A DNA stretch of 64,000 bases from Streptomyces spinoverrucosus (GCF_015712165.1 NZ_JADPZX010000001.1:6274001-6338000), one strand, 5' to 3'. Shown: positions 50,344 through 59,209, counted from the stretch's first letter. The notes: generated by a model from the letters alone, not told the origin. Translations and numbers: made by a program.

Positions 50344-51210
50344 TCAGTTCTTGGGGCTACTGGTGGCATTCACTTGTTGAAAGGGACGGCCGAAGTCGAC
50401 GCCGTCCCGCCCGCCGACTGCGCGCCGCGTCGTCACCACGAGGTAGCAGACGGCGACGGCGACAACCAGCAGCGCGGTCCAGTTGTTGAGGCGCAGGCCG
50501 AGGATGTGGTGGGCCTCGTCCACCCGCAGGTACTCGATCCAGAAGCGACCTGCGCTGTACGTGGCGGCGTACAGCGCGAACGCCCGCCCCCGGTCGAGAC
50601 GGAAGCGGCGATCCGCCCACAGGACCAGGGCGACCACGCCGAGGCACCACAACGACTCGTACAGGAACGCCGGGTGATAGGTGGCCAGGTTCGGGGTGTC
50701 CTCAGGCCGGTGCGCGGGGTCGATCTCCAGGGCCCAGGGGAGGGTGGTGGCCCGCCCGTAGAGCTCCTGGTTGAACCAGTTGCCCCAGCGGCCGATGGCC
50801 TGCCCCAGTGCGATGCCGGGAGCGACGGCGTCGGCGTACGCGGACAGCGGGATGCCGCTACGGCGGCAGCCGATCCAGGCTCCGACGGCACCGCCGGCGA
50901 TGGCGCCCCAGATGCCGATACCGCCGTCCCAGATGAACAGGGCCTTGACCGGATCACCACCCTCGCCGAAGTACGCCTCGCTGGAGGTGATCACGTGGTA
51001 AAGGCGGGCGCCGACCACGCCGAAGGGGACCGCCCACAGAGCGACGTCCGTCACGACGGCCTTCTCCCCGCCGCGTGCGGCCCATCGACGGCCACCCAGC
51101 CACACGGCGGCGGCGATGCCGAGGATCAGCATCAGTGAGTAACCGCGCAGCGGCAGCGGCCCCAGCTGGACCTCACTGACGGACGGGCTGGGAATGAAGG
51201 CCAGGGTCAC
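50344..51210 (-). CDS. lgt: Prolipoprotein diacylglyceryl transferase
   Basis: A 288-residue polytopic membrane enzyme that attaches diacylglycerol to the lipobox cysteine of prelipoproteins. The signature GRWGNWFNQELYG (about residues 141-153) is intact, with the earlier Y-H-V and catalytic Arg region (GVVGARLYHVITSSEAYFG) and late GRFWIEYLR. The GTG at 51210 (VTLAFIPSPSVSEV) has GAGGA 8 bases upstream and is preferred to the frame start at 51291. The protein lacks the long C-terminal tail seen in many Streptomyces housekeeping copies, so it could be a second, accessory lgt. It is followed on the same strand by the DUF6069-like gene 39 bases later. Confidence 0.9.
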   Translation of the reverse strand: MTLAFIPSPSVSEVQLGPLPLRGYSLMLILGIAAAVWLGGRRWAARGGEKAVVTDVALWAVPFGVVGARLYHVITSSEAYFGEGGDPVKALFIWDGGIGIWGAIAGGAVGAWIGCRRSGIPLSAYADAVAPGIALGQAIGRWGNWFNQELYGRATTLPWALEIDPAHRPEDTPNLATYHPAFLYESLWCLGVVALVLWADRRFRLDRGRAFALYAATYSAGRFWIEYLRVDEAHHILGLRLNNWTALLVVAVAVCYLVVTTRRAVGGRDGVDFGRPFQQVNATSSPKN

Positions 51211-51388
51211 GGGTAGTTCCTCACAAGGGGCGGTGGAAGGGCAGGCCGTCGGCTCCGGGGCTGATCGTCGCCGCCAGCGTCCCTCCCGCACATCGACCGA
51301 TCGACGCGTCGTTCGTCCACCGATCGGTGAACCCGCTCCGCTGGTCGGCTGATTCTGCCGCTACGCGGCTGCACCTACTCTGTAGGCC

Positions 51389-52612
51389 ATGGCACTGCAA
51401 CAGGCGTGGGACCGGCAGCGGTGGAAGGCCATGGGGCAGCACGCCTTCTTCGTCACCGTGCTCGCCTTGTCCATGCCGGGTGCGCTGGCCGGGGCGGATA
51501 TGACGACCGGCGCCGCGCTGTCGCGGATCGGCCCGGCAGTGGGGCTCGCGCTTTGGTATGCGTACTGGATCGCGCTGCGCGGTGGCGCCGACCGCCCGCC
51601 GCTGCCCTACCTCGTCGGGGCCTTGTCCGGGTGGGCGGTCATGGCCGTGGTGGACCCCGCGTTCCTCCCGGTCGCCATGGCGGTGCTGAGCCCGTACTTG
51701 CTGCGGTGGGCCTGGTGGTCGGCCGGCGGGGTGCTGGTGCTGGGCGCCGCCTGGTCGTGGCAGAGCCTGACCACGGACGGCCCCGTCGACGTGCGGGCGC
51801 TCACGGGATGCGTACTCGGTACCGCCGTGGCGGTCACGATCACCTGCTACGTCGCGACCCTCGATCACGAGAGTCACAAGCGGCAGCGGCTCCTCGACGA
51901 GCTCACCGCCACCCAGGCCGAACGCGCGGCAGCGGAACGCCAGGCGGGCACCCTGGCCGAACGCCAGCGCCTGGCCCGCGAGGTGCACGACACGCTCACC
52001 CAGGGGTTCGCCTCCATCGCCATGCTGCTGGACGCCGCACGCGACGACCTGCCACCCGGCTCCCCTGCGGCCCGCCGCGTCGAGCAGGCCATGCGCACGG
52101 CCCGGGACAACCTCGCGGAGAGCCGCCGCCTCGTGCACGCTCTTCGCCCGGCGCCACTGGACCGCACGCACCTGGCAGAGGCGGTCCGTGAACTCACCGC
52201 CCGGCTCGCGGAGGAGACCGGCACCGAGGCCTACACGGTGGTGACCGGCCGCCCGGCCGCCCTGCCTCCCAGCACCGAGGGCGAGTTGCTGCGGGTCGTG
52301 CAGGAGGCACTGACCAACGCCCGGCGGCACTCCCGCGCGATGAGTGTCTCGGTCACGCTGTCGTACCTCGGCGACGTCCTGGCGATCGACGTCCAGGACG
52401 ACGGCACCGGGTTCGCACCCGCTGCCCGGCATACGGGCGTTGGCCTGATCACCATGCGGGAGCGCATTGCCGCTGTGCACGGCACGTTCGCGGTCGAAAG
52501 CTCCCCGGGCGAGGGTACGACCGTCGCCGTCACGGTGCCCCTCCCGGTCGAGCCTTCCGCCTCCGACCCTTCAGCCGTGTCGGGCACCGAGCGGATGGCC
52601 CCGGCGTCATGA
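51389..52612 (+). CDS. NarL-type sensor histidine kinase
   Basis: A 407-residue membrane sensor kinase. Residues about 15-155 contain five to six hydrophobic helices with very short loops, so sensing is probably in the membrane. The HisKA_3 dimerisation domain has His200 in LAREVHDTLTQGF, and the HATPase_c domain (about 285-390) has the N-box LTNARRHSR and G-box DDGTGF, GVGLITMRERI and GEGT. It forms a two-component system with the response regulator whose ATG overlaps its stop codon (ATGA, 52609-52612). The signal is unknown. The intergenic gap to the divergent lgt gene is only 178 bases, so cell-envelope sensing is conceivable. Confidence 0.9.
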   Translation: MALQQAWDRQRWKAMGQHAFFVTVLALSMPGALAGADMTTGAALSRIGPAVGLALWYAYWIALRGGADRPPLPYLVGALSGWAVMAVVDPAFLPVAMAVLSPYLLRWAWWSAGGVLVLGAAWSWQSLTTDGPVDVRALTGCVLGTAVAVTITCYVATLDHESHKRQRLLDELTATQAERAAAERQAGTLAERQRLAREVHDTLTQGFASIAMLLDAARDDLPPGSPAARRVEQAMRTARDNLAESRRLVHALRPAPLDRTHLAEAVRELTARLAEETGTEAYTVVTGRPAALPPSTEGELLRVVQEALTNARRHSRAMSVSVTLSYLGDVLAIDVQDDGTGFAPAARHTGVGLITMRERIAAVHGTFAVESSPGEGTTVAVTVPLPVEPSASDPSAVSGTERMAPAS

Positions 52613-53256
52613 GGACGTCGGCCGGTCCCACGATCCGAGTCCTTCTCGCCGACGACCACCCCGTGGTCCGTGACGGGCTTGCCGCCATGCTCTCCACCCA
52701 GCCCGATTTCACGGTCGTCGGCGAAGCCGCCAGCGGCGCCGAGGCGCTGCGCCAGACCGCCTCACTCGCACCCGACGTCGTGCTGATGGACCTGCAGATG
52801 CCCGAAATGGACGGCACGACCGCGACCGCCGCCATCCGTGCCGCCCACCCCGAGGTGCGGGTTCTCGTCCTGACCACCTACGACACGGACGCCGACATCA
52901 CTGCCGCCGTCGACGCCGGGGCAGTCGGCTACCTCCTCAAGGACACCGGACGACACGAGCTCTGCGAGGCCGTTCGGACCGCGGCTCGGGGAGGCGCGGC
53001 ACTGTCGCCCACCGTGGCCGCCAAGGTCCTCGCCCATATGCGCGGCGACCGGGGCGCCGGCTTGTCCGGCAGGGAGCTCGAAGTCCTGTCCGCCGTGGCC
53101 CGGGGGCAGAGCAACAAACAGATCGCCCGCGCCCTGCGCCTGTCGGAGGCCACCGTCAAGACCCATCTGCTGCACATCTACGCCAAGCTCGACGTCCGCG
53201 ACCGGACCGCCGCCGTCACCGCCGCACTGGGCAGGGGAATCATCCGGATGGACTGA
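52609..53256 (+). CDS. NarL/FixJ-type response regulator
   Basis: A 215-residue response regulator: receiver domain 1-125 with acidic pair DD (residues 15-16), phospho-acceptor Asp61 in [14 protein letters not shown], and Lys in [10 protein letters not shown]. The C-terminal LuxR helix-turn-helix (about 150-210) includes [20 protein letters not shown] and [20 protein letters not shown]. It is translationally coupled to the kinase gene. Targets are not visible; neither flanking gene carries an obvious repeat operator. The gene after it is only a decayed trxA, so the pair is likely a stand-alone unit. Confidence 0.9.
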   Translation: MRTSAGPTIRVLLADDHPVVRDGLAAMLSTQPDFTVVGEAASGAEALRQTASLAPDVVLMDLQMPEMDGTTATAAIRAAHPEVRVLVLTTYDTDADITAAVDAGAVGYLLKDTGRHELCEAVRTAARGGAALSPTVAAKVLAHMRGDRGAGLSGRELEVLSAVARGQSNKQIARALRLSEATVKTHLLHIYAKLDVRDRTAAVTAALGRGIIRMD

Positions 53257-53499
53257 AGGCTTTGCTGACGGCACGGCCTGGGGCAGTCCGGTGGGAGAGA
53301 GGCCGAGGAGGCCGCGGCGTCGCGCCGCCCGGGAACACGAAGCACCCCATGTTGACTTCCTGCGCCTCGGTATCCCACCAACACTCAGGACGAGCACGGC
53401 GACGAACCGCTCGTCGTCGCCGGTCTGTTGGACACAGGAGTTGCACCGGTCCAGGAGCGTCCCGTTGAGCCTGGATGGTGGCGTACGGCCAGGGCAGGA

Positions 53500-53674
53500 C
53501 CGGGTTCTTGGTGATCTTGATCTTGTCGCCGTGCTCGGCGGCAATCGCCTTCAGCGAGGGGGCGAGCTGTCGGCAGGGGCCACACCAGGCAGCCCAGAAG
53601 TCCACCAGGACCGGCTTTTAGCTGGCGAGGACGTCCTGCTCGAAGGAGTCGTCGGTGACGTTCTTGAGAGCCAT
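53500..53674 (-). pseudogene. trxA: Thioredoxin pseudogene with an internal stop
   Basis: Starting at ATG 53674 the minus strand reads MALKNVTDDSFEQDVLAS, then TAA (53618-53620), then [18 protein letters not shown] with the intact WCGPC active site and [20 protein letters not shown]. After about 58 residues homology stops; a thioredoxin is about 105-110 residues. One nonsense codon plus a 3' deletion make it non-functional. The real thioredoxin gene must be elsewhere. Confidence 0.85.
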
Positions 53675-53979
53675 GATGTGTCTCCGGGCGTCAGACGGCG
53701 GCTACGGCCGGTTCGCCCGCGGTGTCGATGTCGCCCAGGGCGGCGAGATAGCGCTCTGCGTCCAGAGCAGCCGCACAGCCAGAGCCGGCCGCGGTGATGG
53801 CCTGGCGGTACCGGTCGTCGGATCGACCGCCCTGCTTGTACCGCCGGAAACGGAGCCGCTGAGCCATCGCCCGGACAGCGCACACGCGAGCCGACCTTCC
53901 CGTCGGTCTGCGGCTTCAGGATACGTCGGACGCCCGAGCAACAACGGTTGCCCATTCCGCAGTGCGCCCGCCGGTGTGT

Positions 53980-54196
53980 CGATGTGTGAGAACGCGGTCC
54001 CGAACACGGTGACCGTGACCTCCTCCACAGCGAGGGGTGGGTGGGCGTAGGTATCCCAGGTCTCAGAGAATTTGGCATGCCGGGAGAGTGCTTGCACGGT
54101 CTTCGGGTCGTGCTTGCCGGAGCCGCCGCGCGTGGTGGTGTAGAAGTGCTTGAGGTCGTGGAAGCGGGTGCGTTCCGGAAGCCCGGCTTGCTTCAC
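53980..54196 (-). pseudogene. Tyrosine recombinase (phage-type integrase) C-terminal fragment
   Basis: The minus strand reads RTRFHDLKHFYTTTRGGSGK and KTVQALSRHAKFSETWDTYA, the HxLKH and RHxxxxxTxxxY region of actinomycete tyrosine integrases with the catalytic His, second His and Tyr. It then gives VEEVTVTVFGTAFS, the usual C-terminal tail. The core-binding part and the first catalytic Arg are gone. It marks an old integrative element; no attachment site was recognised. Confidence 0.7.
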
Positions 54197-54231
54197 TGCC
54201 CCTCGCCCGTCGGCGCTCGGCGCTTGGCGAG

Positions 54232-54552
54232 ATGGGCTCCGAGGGAACTCTCGGCGGTCTCGTCCGGCAAGGTGAACCGCCCCGGCTCGCCGAGACCCTG
54301 CTGCGGATGACGGAGGCCGCGGCCTGGTGCTCGGCCGACCCCCTCTGCGCCGAGCACACCCGCCAGGGCTTCGGCAACCTCAACCGCGCGGCCTGCCACG
54401 CCTGCGCGCTGCTCCCCGAGACCAGCTGCGAGACCGGCAACACCCTCCTCGACCGCGCCCTGGTCGTCGGCGGCGAACGAGTACCCGGCTACCTGGAGTC
54501 CATCGTCACCGCGGCCCGCGCCGCGGCCGCAGACGCCGTGGAGGCGATGTGA
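54232..54552 (+). pseudogene. C-terminal fragment of a DUF1998 (DrmB-like) protein
   Basis: A 106-codon frame beginning directly inside a conserved block: LGGLVRQGEPPRLAETLLRM, AAWCSADPLCAEHTRQGFGN, then NRAACHACALLPETSCETGN with clustered cysteines, and LDRALVVGG. This is the C-terminal DUF1998 region found in DISARM DrmB and related helicase-associated defence proteins (normally 600 residues or more). The rest has been deleted, with an integrase fragment immediately upstream. Its stop overlaps the GTG of the helicase gene (54549-54552), so the two were once one operon. The ATG at 54232 may allow translation of the stub. Confidence 0.65.
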
Positions 54553-55187
54553 CCGTCACCTATCTCGACCTCACCCAGGAGCAGCGCTCCTGTCTCGACG
54601 ATCTGCCCTTGGACGGCAACCACCTCATCAGCGGTCCGCCGGGAAGCGGCAAGAGCCTCCTGGCGGCCCAGCGAGCCGTCATGCTCGCCCTGACGGGAAC
54701 GCCGGTGGTCCTGCTGACCTATTCCAACCTGCTGCACCAGTCACTGGCCGGAGCCGTCCACGTCCTGGGTCCCGTGGACCGCAGCGTGCGGGTGCGGACC
54801 GTGCACGCCTGGCTCGCCGAGTGGTACGGCGGGAAGCCGCCCGGCGGCCCGGACGGCTGGTTCGACTGGCCCGCCCTGTACGAGCGGGCCGCGGCGACCG
54901 CCCCGCCGCCCGGACTCACCCTGGTCGTGGACGAGGGACAGGACCTGCCACCGGAGTTCTACCGCCTCTGCCGACTGCTGGGAGCCCGCACGATGGTGTA
55001 CGCGGACGAGTGCCAGAGTCTGACCGACACCAACTCCACGCTGGCCGAGATCGCTGAGCGCCTGGGCCACTGCGCGCGCCACGAACTCGACGGCAACCAC
55101 CGCAACACCCGGCAAATCGCCTCCTTCGCGGCTCATTTCCACACCGGAGCCGGCATGCCTCCGATCCCGGAACGGGACGGCCATTAA
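54549..55187 (+). pseudogene. UvrD-like (superfamily I) helicase, truncated after about 210 residues
   Basis: GTG 54549 opens a frame with TYLDLTQEQRSCLDDLPLDG, Walker A ISGPPGSGKSLLAAQRA (about residues 30-45), VVLLTYSNLLHQSL, VRTVHAWLAEWYGG, and Walker B LTLVVDEGQDLPPEFYRL. It continues to ELDGNHRNTRQIASFAAHF, i.e. motif IV. It then ends at TAA 55185-55187, before the C-terminal helicase half; full proteins are about 500-600 residues. The ATPase half is intact but strand separation needs the missing part. Coupling to the DUF1998 gene suggests a phage-defence or mobile-element module. The truncation point borders the AT-rich control motif of the next gene. Confidence 0.75.
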
Positions 55188-55200
55188 ATATGATATACAA
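55188..55200 (+). promoter_or_regulatory. AT-rich 13-bp motif before the SDR-thiolase unit
   Basis: ATATGATATACAA matches ATATTATATACAA at 58013-58025 in 12 of 13 positions. It lies 57 bases before the SDR start. In a genome this rich in GC such a repeated AT block in two promoters of one cluster suggests an operator, possibly for the GntR protein encoded at 61069. Confidence 0.55.
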
Positions 55201-55256
55201 AAGGTTGGGTTCTGGCGATCCGAGGCTGCCGAGCAGCCCCAGTGGGAGGTGCGCCC

Positions 55257-56024
55257 ATGGACGTGGCAAAGAAGGTCGCCGTCGTGGCAGGCGGAGCGTC
55301 GGGCATGGGGCGGGCAACTGCCCTGGCGCTGGCAGGACGAGGGGCCTTGGTGGCAGTGCTCGATCTGCCGTCGGGGGCCGGTAAGGAGGTGGCCGCGGAG
55401 CTCGGTGGCGGTGCGACCTTCCATCCCTGCGACATCACTGATGCCGATGGCACCGAGGCCGCCCTGGCTGCCGTCGTGGAGGCCCACGGGTCGCTGCATG
55501 TCGCGGTCAACACGGCGGGCGGCGGCGTCAGCAGGCGCATCATCGGCAAGGACGGCCCGATGCCGCTGGCGGACTTCCGGCGGCTCGTCGAGCTGAACCT
55601 CGTCGCGACATTCAACCTCAACCGCCTGCAGGCCTGGCACATGAGCAAGAACGAGCCCGACGAGGGCGGAGAGCGGGGGGTCATCGTCAACACGTCCTCC
55701 ATCGCCGCCTTCGAGGGCCAGATCGGCCAGGTCGCGTACTCGGCGGCCAAGGCGGGCATCGCCGGGATGAGCCTGACCATGGCGCGCGATCTCGGCAGCC
55801 TGGGAATCCGGGTGATGACCATCGCGCCCAGTCTGTTCGCGACCGGACTTCTCGAAGGCGCGTCGGAGGACGTCATCGCCACCCTCACCAAGGACGCGGC
55901 CTTCCCCAAGCGGGCCGGCCTCCCCGAGGAGTACGCATGGCTGGCCGAGGCCATCGTGCGCAACCCCATGCTCAACGGGCAGACGATCCGGCTCGACGGG
56001 GGCCAGCGGTTCGCCCCGAGGTGA
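55257..56024 (+). CDS. SDR oxidoreductase, 3-hydroxyacyl-CoA dehydrogenase type II-like
   Basis: A 255-residue classical SDR resembling type 10 17-beta-hydroxysteroid/short-chain 3-hydroxyacyl-CoA dehydrogenases: VVAGGASGMGRATALALAGR (about residues 9-28), VAVLDLPSGAG at the cofactor-selecting strand (Asp for NAD+), CDITDADGTEAAL, VNTAGGGVSRRIIGKDGPMP, and Ser-Tyr-Lys in VNTSSIAAFEGQIG and YSAAKAG. It oxidises a 3-hydroxyacyl-CoA to the 3-oxoacyl-CoA that the next-encoded thiolase can cleave. The ATG 55257 has GGAGG 7 bases upstream; an earlier ATG at 55242 has no good site. First gene of the catabolic cluster. Confidence 0.85.
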   Translation: MDVAKKVAVVAGGASGMGRATALALAGRGALVAVLDLPSGAGKEVAAELGGGATFHPCDITDADGTEAALAAVVEAHGSLHVAVNTAGGGVSRRIIGKDGPMPLADFRRLVELNLVATFNLNRLQAWHMSKNEPDEGGERGVIVNTSSIAAFEGQIGQVAYSAAKAGIAGMSLTMARDLGSLGIRVMTIAPSLFATGLLEGASEDVIATLTKDAAFPKRAGLPEEYAWLAEAIVRNPMLNGQTIRLDGGQRFAPR

Positions 56025-56070
56025 GGCGGAGCAGGCAGCGGATCACCCTGCTACGAGGAGGAGTTGCCCC

Positions 56071-57234
56071 ATGACCGAAGCGGTGATCGTCTCGGCCGTC
56101 CGCACACCGATCGGGCGGTCCCACAAGGGAACGTTGCGCGAAGTCGACGCCTTCCAGCTCGCGCGCACGGCCGTCACCGCGGCCGTCGATCGCTCGGGGC
56201 TTCCCGTGGAGGAGATCGACGACCTGGTGCTCGCCGAATCACTGCAGGGCGGTGGCGTCATCGGGCGGTACGTGGCGCTGGAGGCGGGCATGACCGCGGT
56301 GCCGGCCGTTGCCGTCAACCGTCATTGCGCCGGAGGGCTTTCGGCCGTGCAGCTCGCTGCGGCGTCGATCAGGTCCGGCATGGACCGGGTGGTCATCGCC
56401 GGCGGAACCGAGAGCCTCAGCACCATGCCGCGCGTACTGAAGTCCGTGCCGCCGTCGGCGGGGGAGCCGACTGCGTGGATGTCGCCGACGCATCCCGAGA
56501 CGCCCCGCGCGCCGGCGGCGGACATGTCGGTGACCGTCGGCGAGAACACCGCGAGGCTCGCCGGGATCGGCCGGAAAGAGGCGGACGCCTGGGCCCTCGC
56601 CTCGCACACCCGCGCGGCCACCGCCATAGCGGCAGGGCACTTCGCGCAGGAGATCACTCCGGTGCCGCTGCCGGACGGGAGTGAGTTCGGCGTCGACGAG
56701 CATCCGCGCGCGGGCACGACCGCGGAACGGCTCGCGGAACTGCCCGTACTGCACCCCGAGTTGGACGGGGCGGTCATCACCGCGGGAAACTCCGCAGGGC
56801 TGAACGACGGAGCCGCCGCCCTCGTCGTCACCTCCGACGGCTACGCCGCGGCCCATGGGATCGCGCCGCTCGGCCGGGTCGTCGCCTGGGCGTCGGTCGG
56901 GGTCGAACCGGAGCGGACCGGCCTGGCCCCGACGCTCGCGATCCCGCTGGCACTGGAGCGGGCCGGACTCAAGTCCAGCGACATCGATCTCTTCGAGATC
57001 AATGAGGCGTTCACCACCGTGGCCGCCGCATCGAGCAAGATCCTCGGCATCGAGGAGACACGCCTCAATGTGAACGGGAGCGGATGCGGCCTGGGGCATC
57101 CGGTCGCGGCGACAGGAGCCCGGATGGTCGTCACCATGCTCGGTGAACTGCGCCGCAGGGGCGCGACGTTCGGATGCCTCTCGATGTGCGCGGGCGGCGG
57201 CCTGGGCTCCGCGCTCATCGTCGAGCTGCTGTGA
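56071..57234 (+). CDS. Acetyl-CoA acyltransferase (thiolase)
   Basis: A 387-residue thiolase: nucleophile Cys86 in VNRHCAGGLSAVQLAA, GGTESLSTMPR, the late motif NEAFTTVAAAS, GCGLGHPVAATGARM with the catalytic His (about 343), and the acid/base Cys (about 373) in MCAGGGLGSA. It is a degradative beta-ketoacyl-CoA thiolase by type, cleaving a 3-oxoacyl-CoA with CoA. AGGAGG stands 8 bases before ATG 56071, and the gene lies 46 bases behind the SDR gene. Its last 20 bases overlap the end of the convergent crotonase gene. Confidence 0.9.
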   Translation: MTEAVIVSAVRTPIGRSHKGTLREVDAFQLARTAVTAAVDRSGLPVEEIDDLVLAESLQGGGVIGRYVALEAGMTAVPAVAVNRHCAGGLSAVQLAAASIRSGMDRVVIAGGTESLSTMPRVLKSVPPSAGEPTAWMSPTHPETPRAPAADMSVTVGENTARLAGIGRKEADAWALASHTRAATAIAAGHFAQEITPVPLPDGSEFGVDEHPRAGTTAERLAELPVLHPELDGAVITAGNSAGLNDGAAALVVTSDGYAAAHGIAPLGRVVAWASVGVEPERTGLAPTLAIPLALERAGLKSSDIDLFEINEAFTTVAAASSKILGIEETRLNVNGSGCGLGHPVAATGARMVVTMLGELRRRGATFGCLSMCAGGGLGSALIVELL

Positions 57235-57985
57235 TCCGGGCCCGGACGCGGGCGAGCGCCTCGGCGAACTCGGGCTGGGTCATGGACCATTGCTGAGCCT
57301 GAAGCTCGACCGCGAAGGCCGCGTCCGCGTCGGTGAGCGTCAGACTGCGGATCAGGGTCTCCTTCGTTCTGCGGACGAGGCGGGGCGACCGTTGCGCGGC
57401 TCGCGTGGCGAGCGACATGACGGTCTGTTCCAGCTCGCTCTCTGCGACACAACGCCAGGCGAGTCCGTGTTCGACGGCCTGCTGCCCGGTCAATGTGTCA
57501 CCGCACAGGACCATGGCGGCGGCCCCTTGCGCACCGACGCGGGCGGCGAGGCGGAAGAGATGGCCGCCGCCCGGGTGGATACCGACGTCCAGGAACCGCG
57601 GGTCGAACCGGGCCCCCGGTGTGGCGATGACGATGTCACAGGCCAGCGGCAGGTTGACACCGGCACCGATGGCGGGGCCGGCGACAGCGGCGATCGTCGG
57701 GACCGGGGCACCGGCCAGAGCCGTCATCCCCGCGAACATCGCGGGGAGCGGGTCGGCGCGGTCGAGCAACGCGTCGAGCGAGCCGCCCGCGCAGAACACC
57801 GGTGGCGCTGCGGTCAGGACGAGCGCTCGGGCGCCGGCATCCAGTGCGTCCCCTACGGCGTGCGCGAGGTCGTCGCTCAACTGCCTTGACAGCGCGTTGC
57901 GGTGATCGGGATCGGCCAGGGTCAGCACGGCCACCCCCTCGGTGAGGCGGGACTCGACGAGGGCGTCGCCGACGGGCTTCGACAT
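57215..57985 (-). CDS. Enoyl-CoA hydratase/isomerase family protein with atypical active site
   Basis: A 256-residue crotonase-fold protein: AVLTLADPDHRNALSRQLSD, FCAGGSLDALLDRA (oxyanion loop 1), VAGPAIGAGVNLPLACDIVI (oxyanion loop 2), and ARFDPRFLDVGIHPGGG. The two glutamates of classical enoyl-CoA hydratase are not present: the PE position reads PR in DPRFLDVG, and the later one falls in QGAAAMVL. It may therefore be an isomerase, hydrolase or other crotonase rather than a hydratase. It is on the minus strand, divergent from the CoA-transferase gene with the AT-rich box between, and converges on the thiolase gene. Confidence 0.8.
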   Translation of the reverse strand: MSKPVGDALVESRLTEGVAVLTLADPDHRNALSRQLSDDLAHAVGDALDAGARALVLTAAPPVFCAGGSLDALLDRADPLPAMFAGMTALAGAPVPTIAAVAGPAIGAGVNLPLACDIVIATPGARFDPRFLDVGIHPGGGHLFRLAARVGAQGAAAMVLCGDTLTGQQAVEHGLAWRCVAESELEQTVMSLATRAAQRSPRLVRRTKETLIRSLTLTDADAAFAVELQAQQWSMTQPEFAEALARVRARITAARR

Positions 57986-58012
57986 GGGGTGCCCCTTCCG
58001 TAAGTCGAATAG

Positions 58013-58025
58013 ATATTATATACAA
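58013..58025 (+). promoter_or_regulatory. AT-rich 13-bp motif between divergent crotonase and CoA-transferase genes
   Basis: ATATTATATACAA, 12 of 13 identical to 55188-55200. It is 5 bases before the ATG at 58031 and 28 bases before the minus-strand start at 57985, a good place for an operator repressing both. Confidence 0.55.
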
Positions 58026-58030
58026 GTTGC

Positions 58031-59209
58031 ATGCAGCCTTTGACCGGAACCCTGGTCCTCGCCCTTGAACAGGCCGTCGCGGGGCCCCTGTGCACGCGTC
58101 ACCTGGGTGACCTGGGCGCGCGTGTCGTCAAGGTGGAGAGTCCAGGAGGCGGTGACTTCGCCCGTGACTACGACGACGTGGTGAACGGCCTGTCGGCGCA
58201 CTTCACCTGGGCGAACCGGAACAAGGAGTCCGTGGTGCTGGACCTCAAGCAGCCCGCCGGGCGACAGGCGCTGGACCGCCTCATCGCCCGGGCCGACGTC
58301 GTGGTGCAGAACCTCGCACCGGGTGCGGCGGCCCGACTGGGCGTGGGGTCGGCGGAGTTGAGGTCCCGCAGGCCCGAGCTGATCGCCGTCGACATCTCCG
58401 GTTACGGACGCGGCGGCCCGTATGCGCAGGCGCGCGCGTACGACCTGCTCGTGCAGTCCGAGGCCGGTTCGTGTGCCATCACCGGGACGGCCGGGGCCCC
58501 GGCCAAGCCGGGCATCCCGCTCGCCGACATCGGAGCGGGCATGTACGCGTTCGCGAGCGTGCTCGCGGCGCTCTACGCACGGCAACGGACCGGCGACGGC
58601 GCGACGATCTCCGTAGGACTCTTCGATGCCGTCGCCGAATGGATGGGCTTCGCGCTCAACCAGGCCCGCTACGGGGGAGTGGACCTGGAACCCAACGGCG
58701 TGAGCTCGCCCATGGTCGCACCCTACGGCGCCTACCGGACGGCCGACCTGCAGACTCTGGTCCTCGGCACGACGAACGACTCCGAGTGGCGCCGGCTCGC
58801 CACGAAGGTGCTCGACCGCCCCGATCTCGCCGACGATCCGCGGTACGCGACGAACAGCGGGCGGGTGGCCCGACGCGGGGAGCTGGACGAGGTCATCGGG
58901 GAGTGGGCGGGGCGGCACACACTCGCCGAGTGCCGGGTACGGGCGGAGAGCGCGGGCCTGGGGCATGCGCGGCTCAACAGCCCGACCGAGGTGCTCGGCC
59001 ATCCTCAGCTCACGGAGCGGAACAGGTGGCGAGAAGTGGACTCGCCCGTCGGGCCGGTCAGTGTGCTGATGCCGCCGCCGGAAACCGATGCCTGGACCTG
59101 GCGCCTCGATCCGGTGCCCGGGCTCGGCGAGCACACGGAGTCCGTCCTCAAGGAGCTGGGCTGCACCGCCGCGGAGATCGAGGCGCTGACCGAGGGGTCC
59201 GCCGCATGA
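58031..59209 (+). CDS. Family III CoA transferase (CaiB/BaiF)
   Basis: A 392-residue CaiB/BaiF-type transferase: opening LEQAVAGPLCTRHLGDLGAR and VVKVESPGGGDFARDYD, the middle LDLKQPAGRQALDRLIARAD, and GIPLADIGAGMYAFASVLAA with the catalytic aspartate near residue 170. These enzymes move CoA from a CoA donor to a carboxylic acid, with formyl-, succinyl- or acetyl-CoA as donors. In the cluster it would activate a substrate or recycle CoA. The ATG at 58031 lies directly behind the AT-rich box with almost no leader and no clear ribosome-binding site. The stop overlaps the DoxX-like gene (ATGA, 59206-59209). Confidence 0.85.
   Translation: MQPLTGTLVLALEQAVAGPLCTRHLGDLGARVVKVESPGGGDFARDYDDVVNGLSAHFTWANRNKESVVLDLKQPAGRQALDRLIARADVVVQNLAPGAAARLGVGSAELRSRRPELIAVDISGYGRGGPYAQARAYDLLVQSEAGSCAITGTAGAPAKPGIPLADIGAGMYAFASVLAALYARQRTGDGATISVGLFDAVAEWMGFALNQARYGGVDLEPNGVSSPMVAPYGAYRTADLQTLVLGTTNDSEWRRLATKVLDRPDLADDPRYATNSGRVARRGELDEVIGEWAGRHTLAECRVRAESAGLGHARLNSPTEVLGHPQLTERNRWREVDSPVGPVSVLMPPPETDAWTWRLDPVPGLGEHTESVLKELGCTAAEIEALTEGSAA

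Larger units (their letters stand above)
53257..54231. other. Stretch of decayed genes between the two-component system and helicase fragment
   Basis: Contains the trxA pseudogene (about 53500-53674) and an integrase C-terminal fragment (53980-54196), both on the minus strand. 53257-53500 and 53680-53975 hold nothing recognisable. The mixture of fragments suggests repeated deletion at an integration hot spot. Confidence 0.6.

Noticed and set aside
54232..55187. Functional DISARM or other phage-defence system
   Set aside because: Only a C-terminal DUF1998 stub and a helicase half remain; no methylase, nuclease or full DrmA/DrmB.
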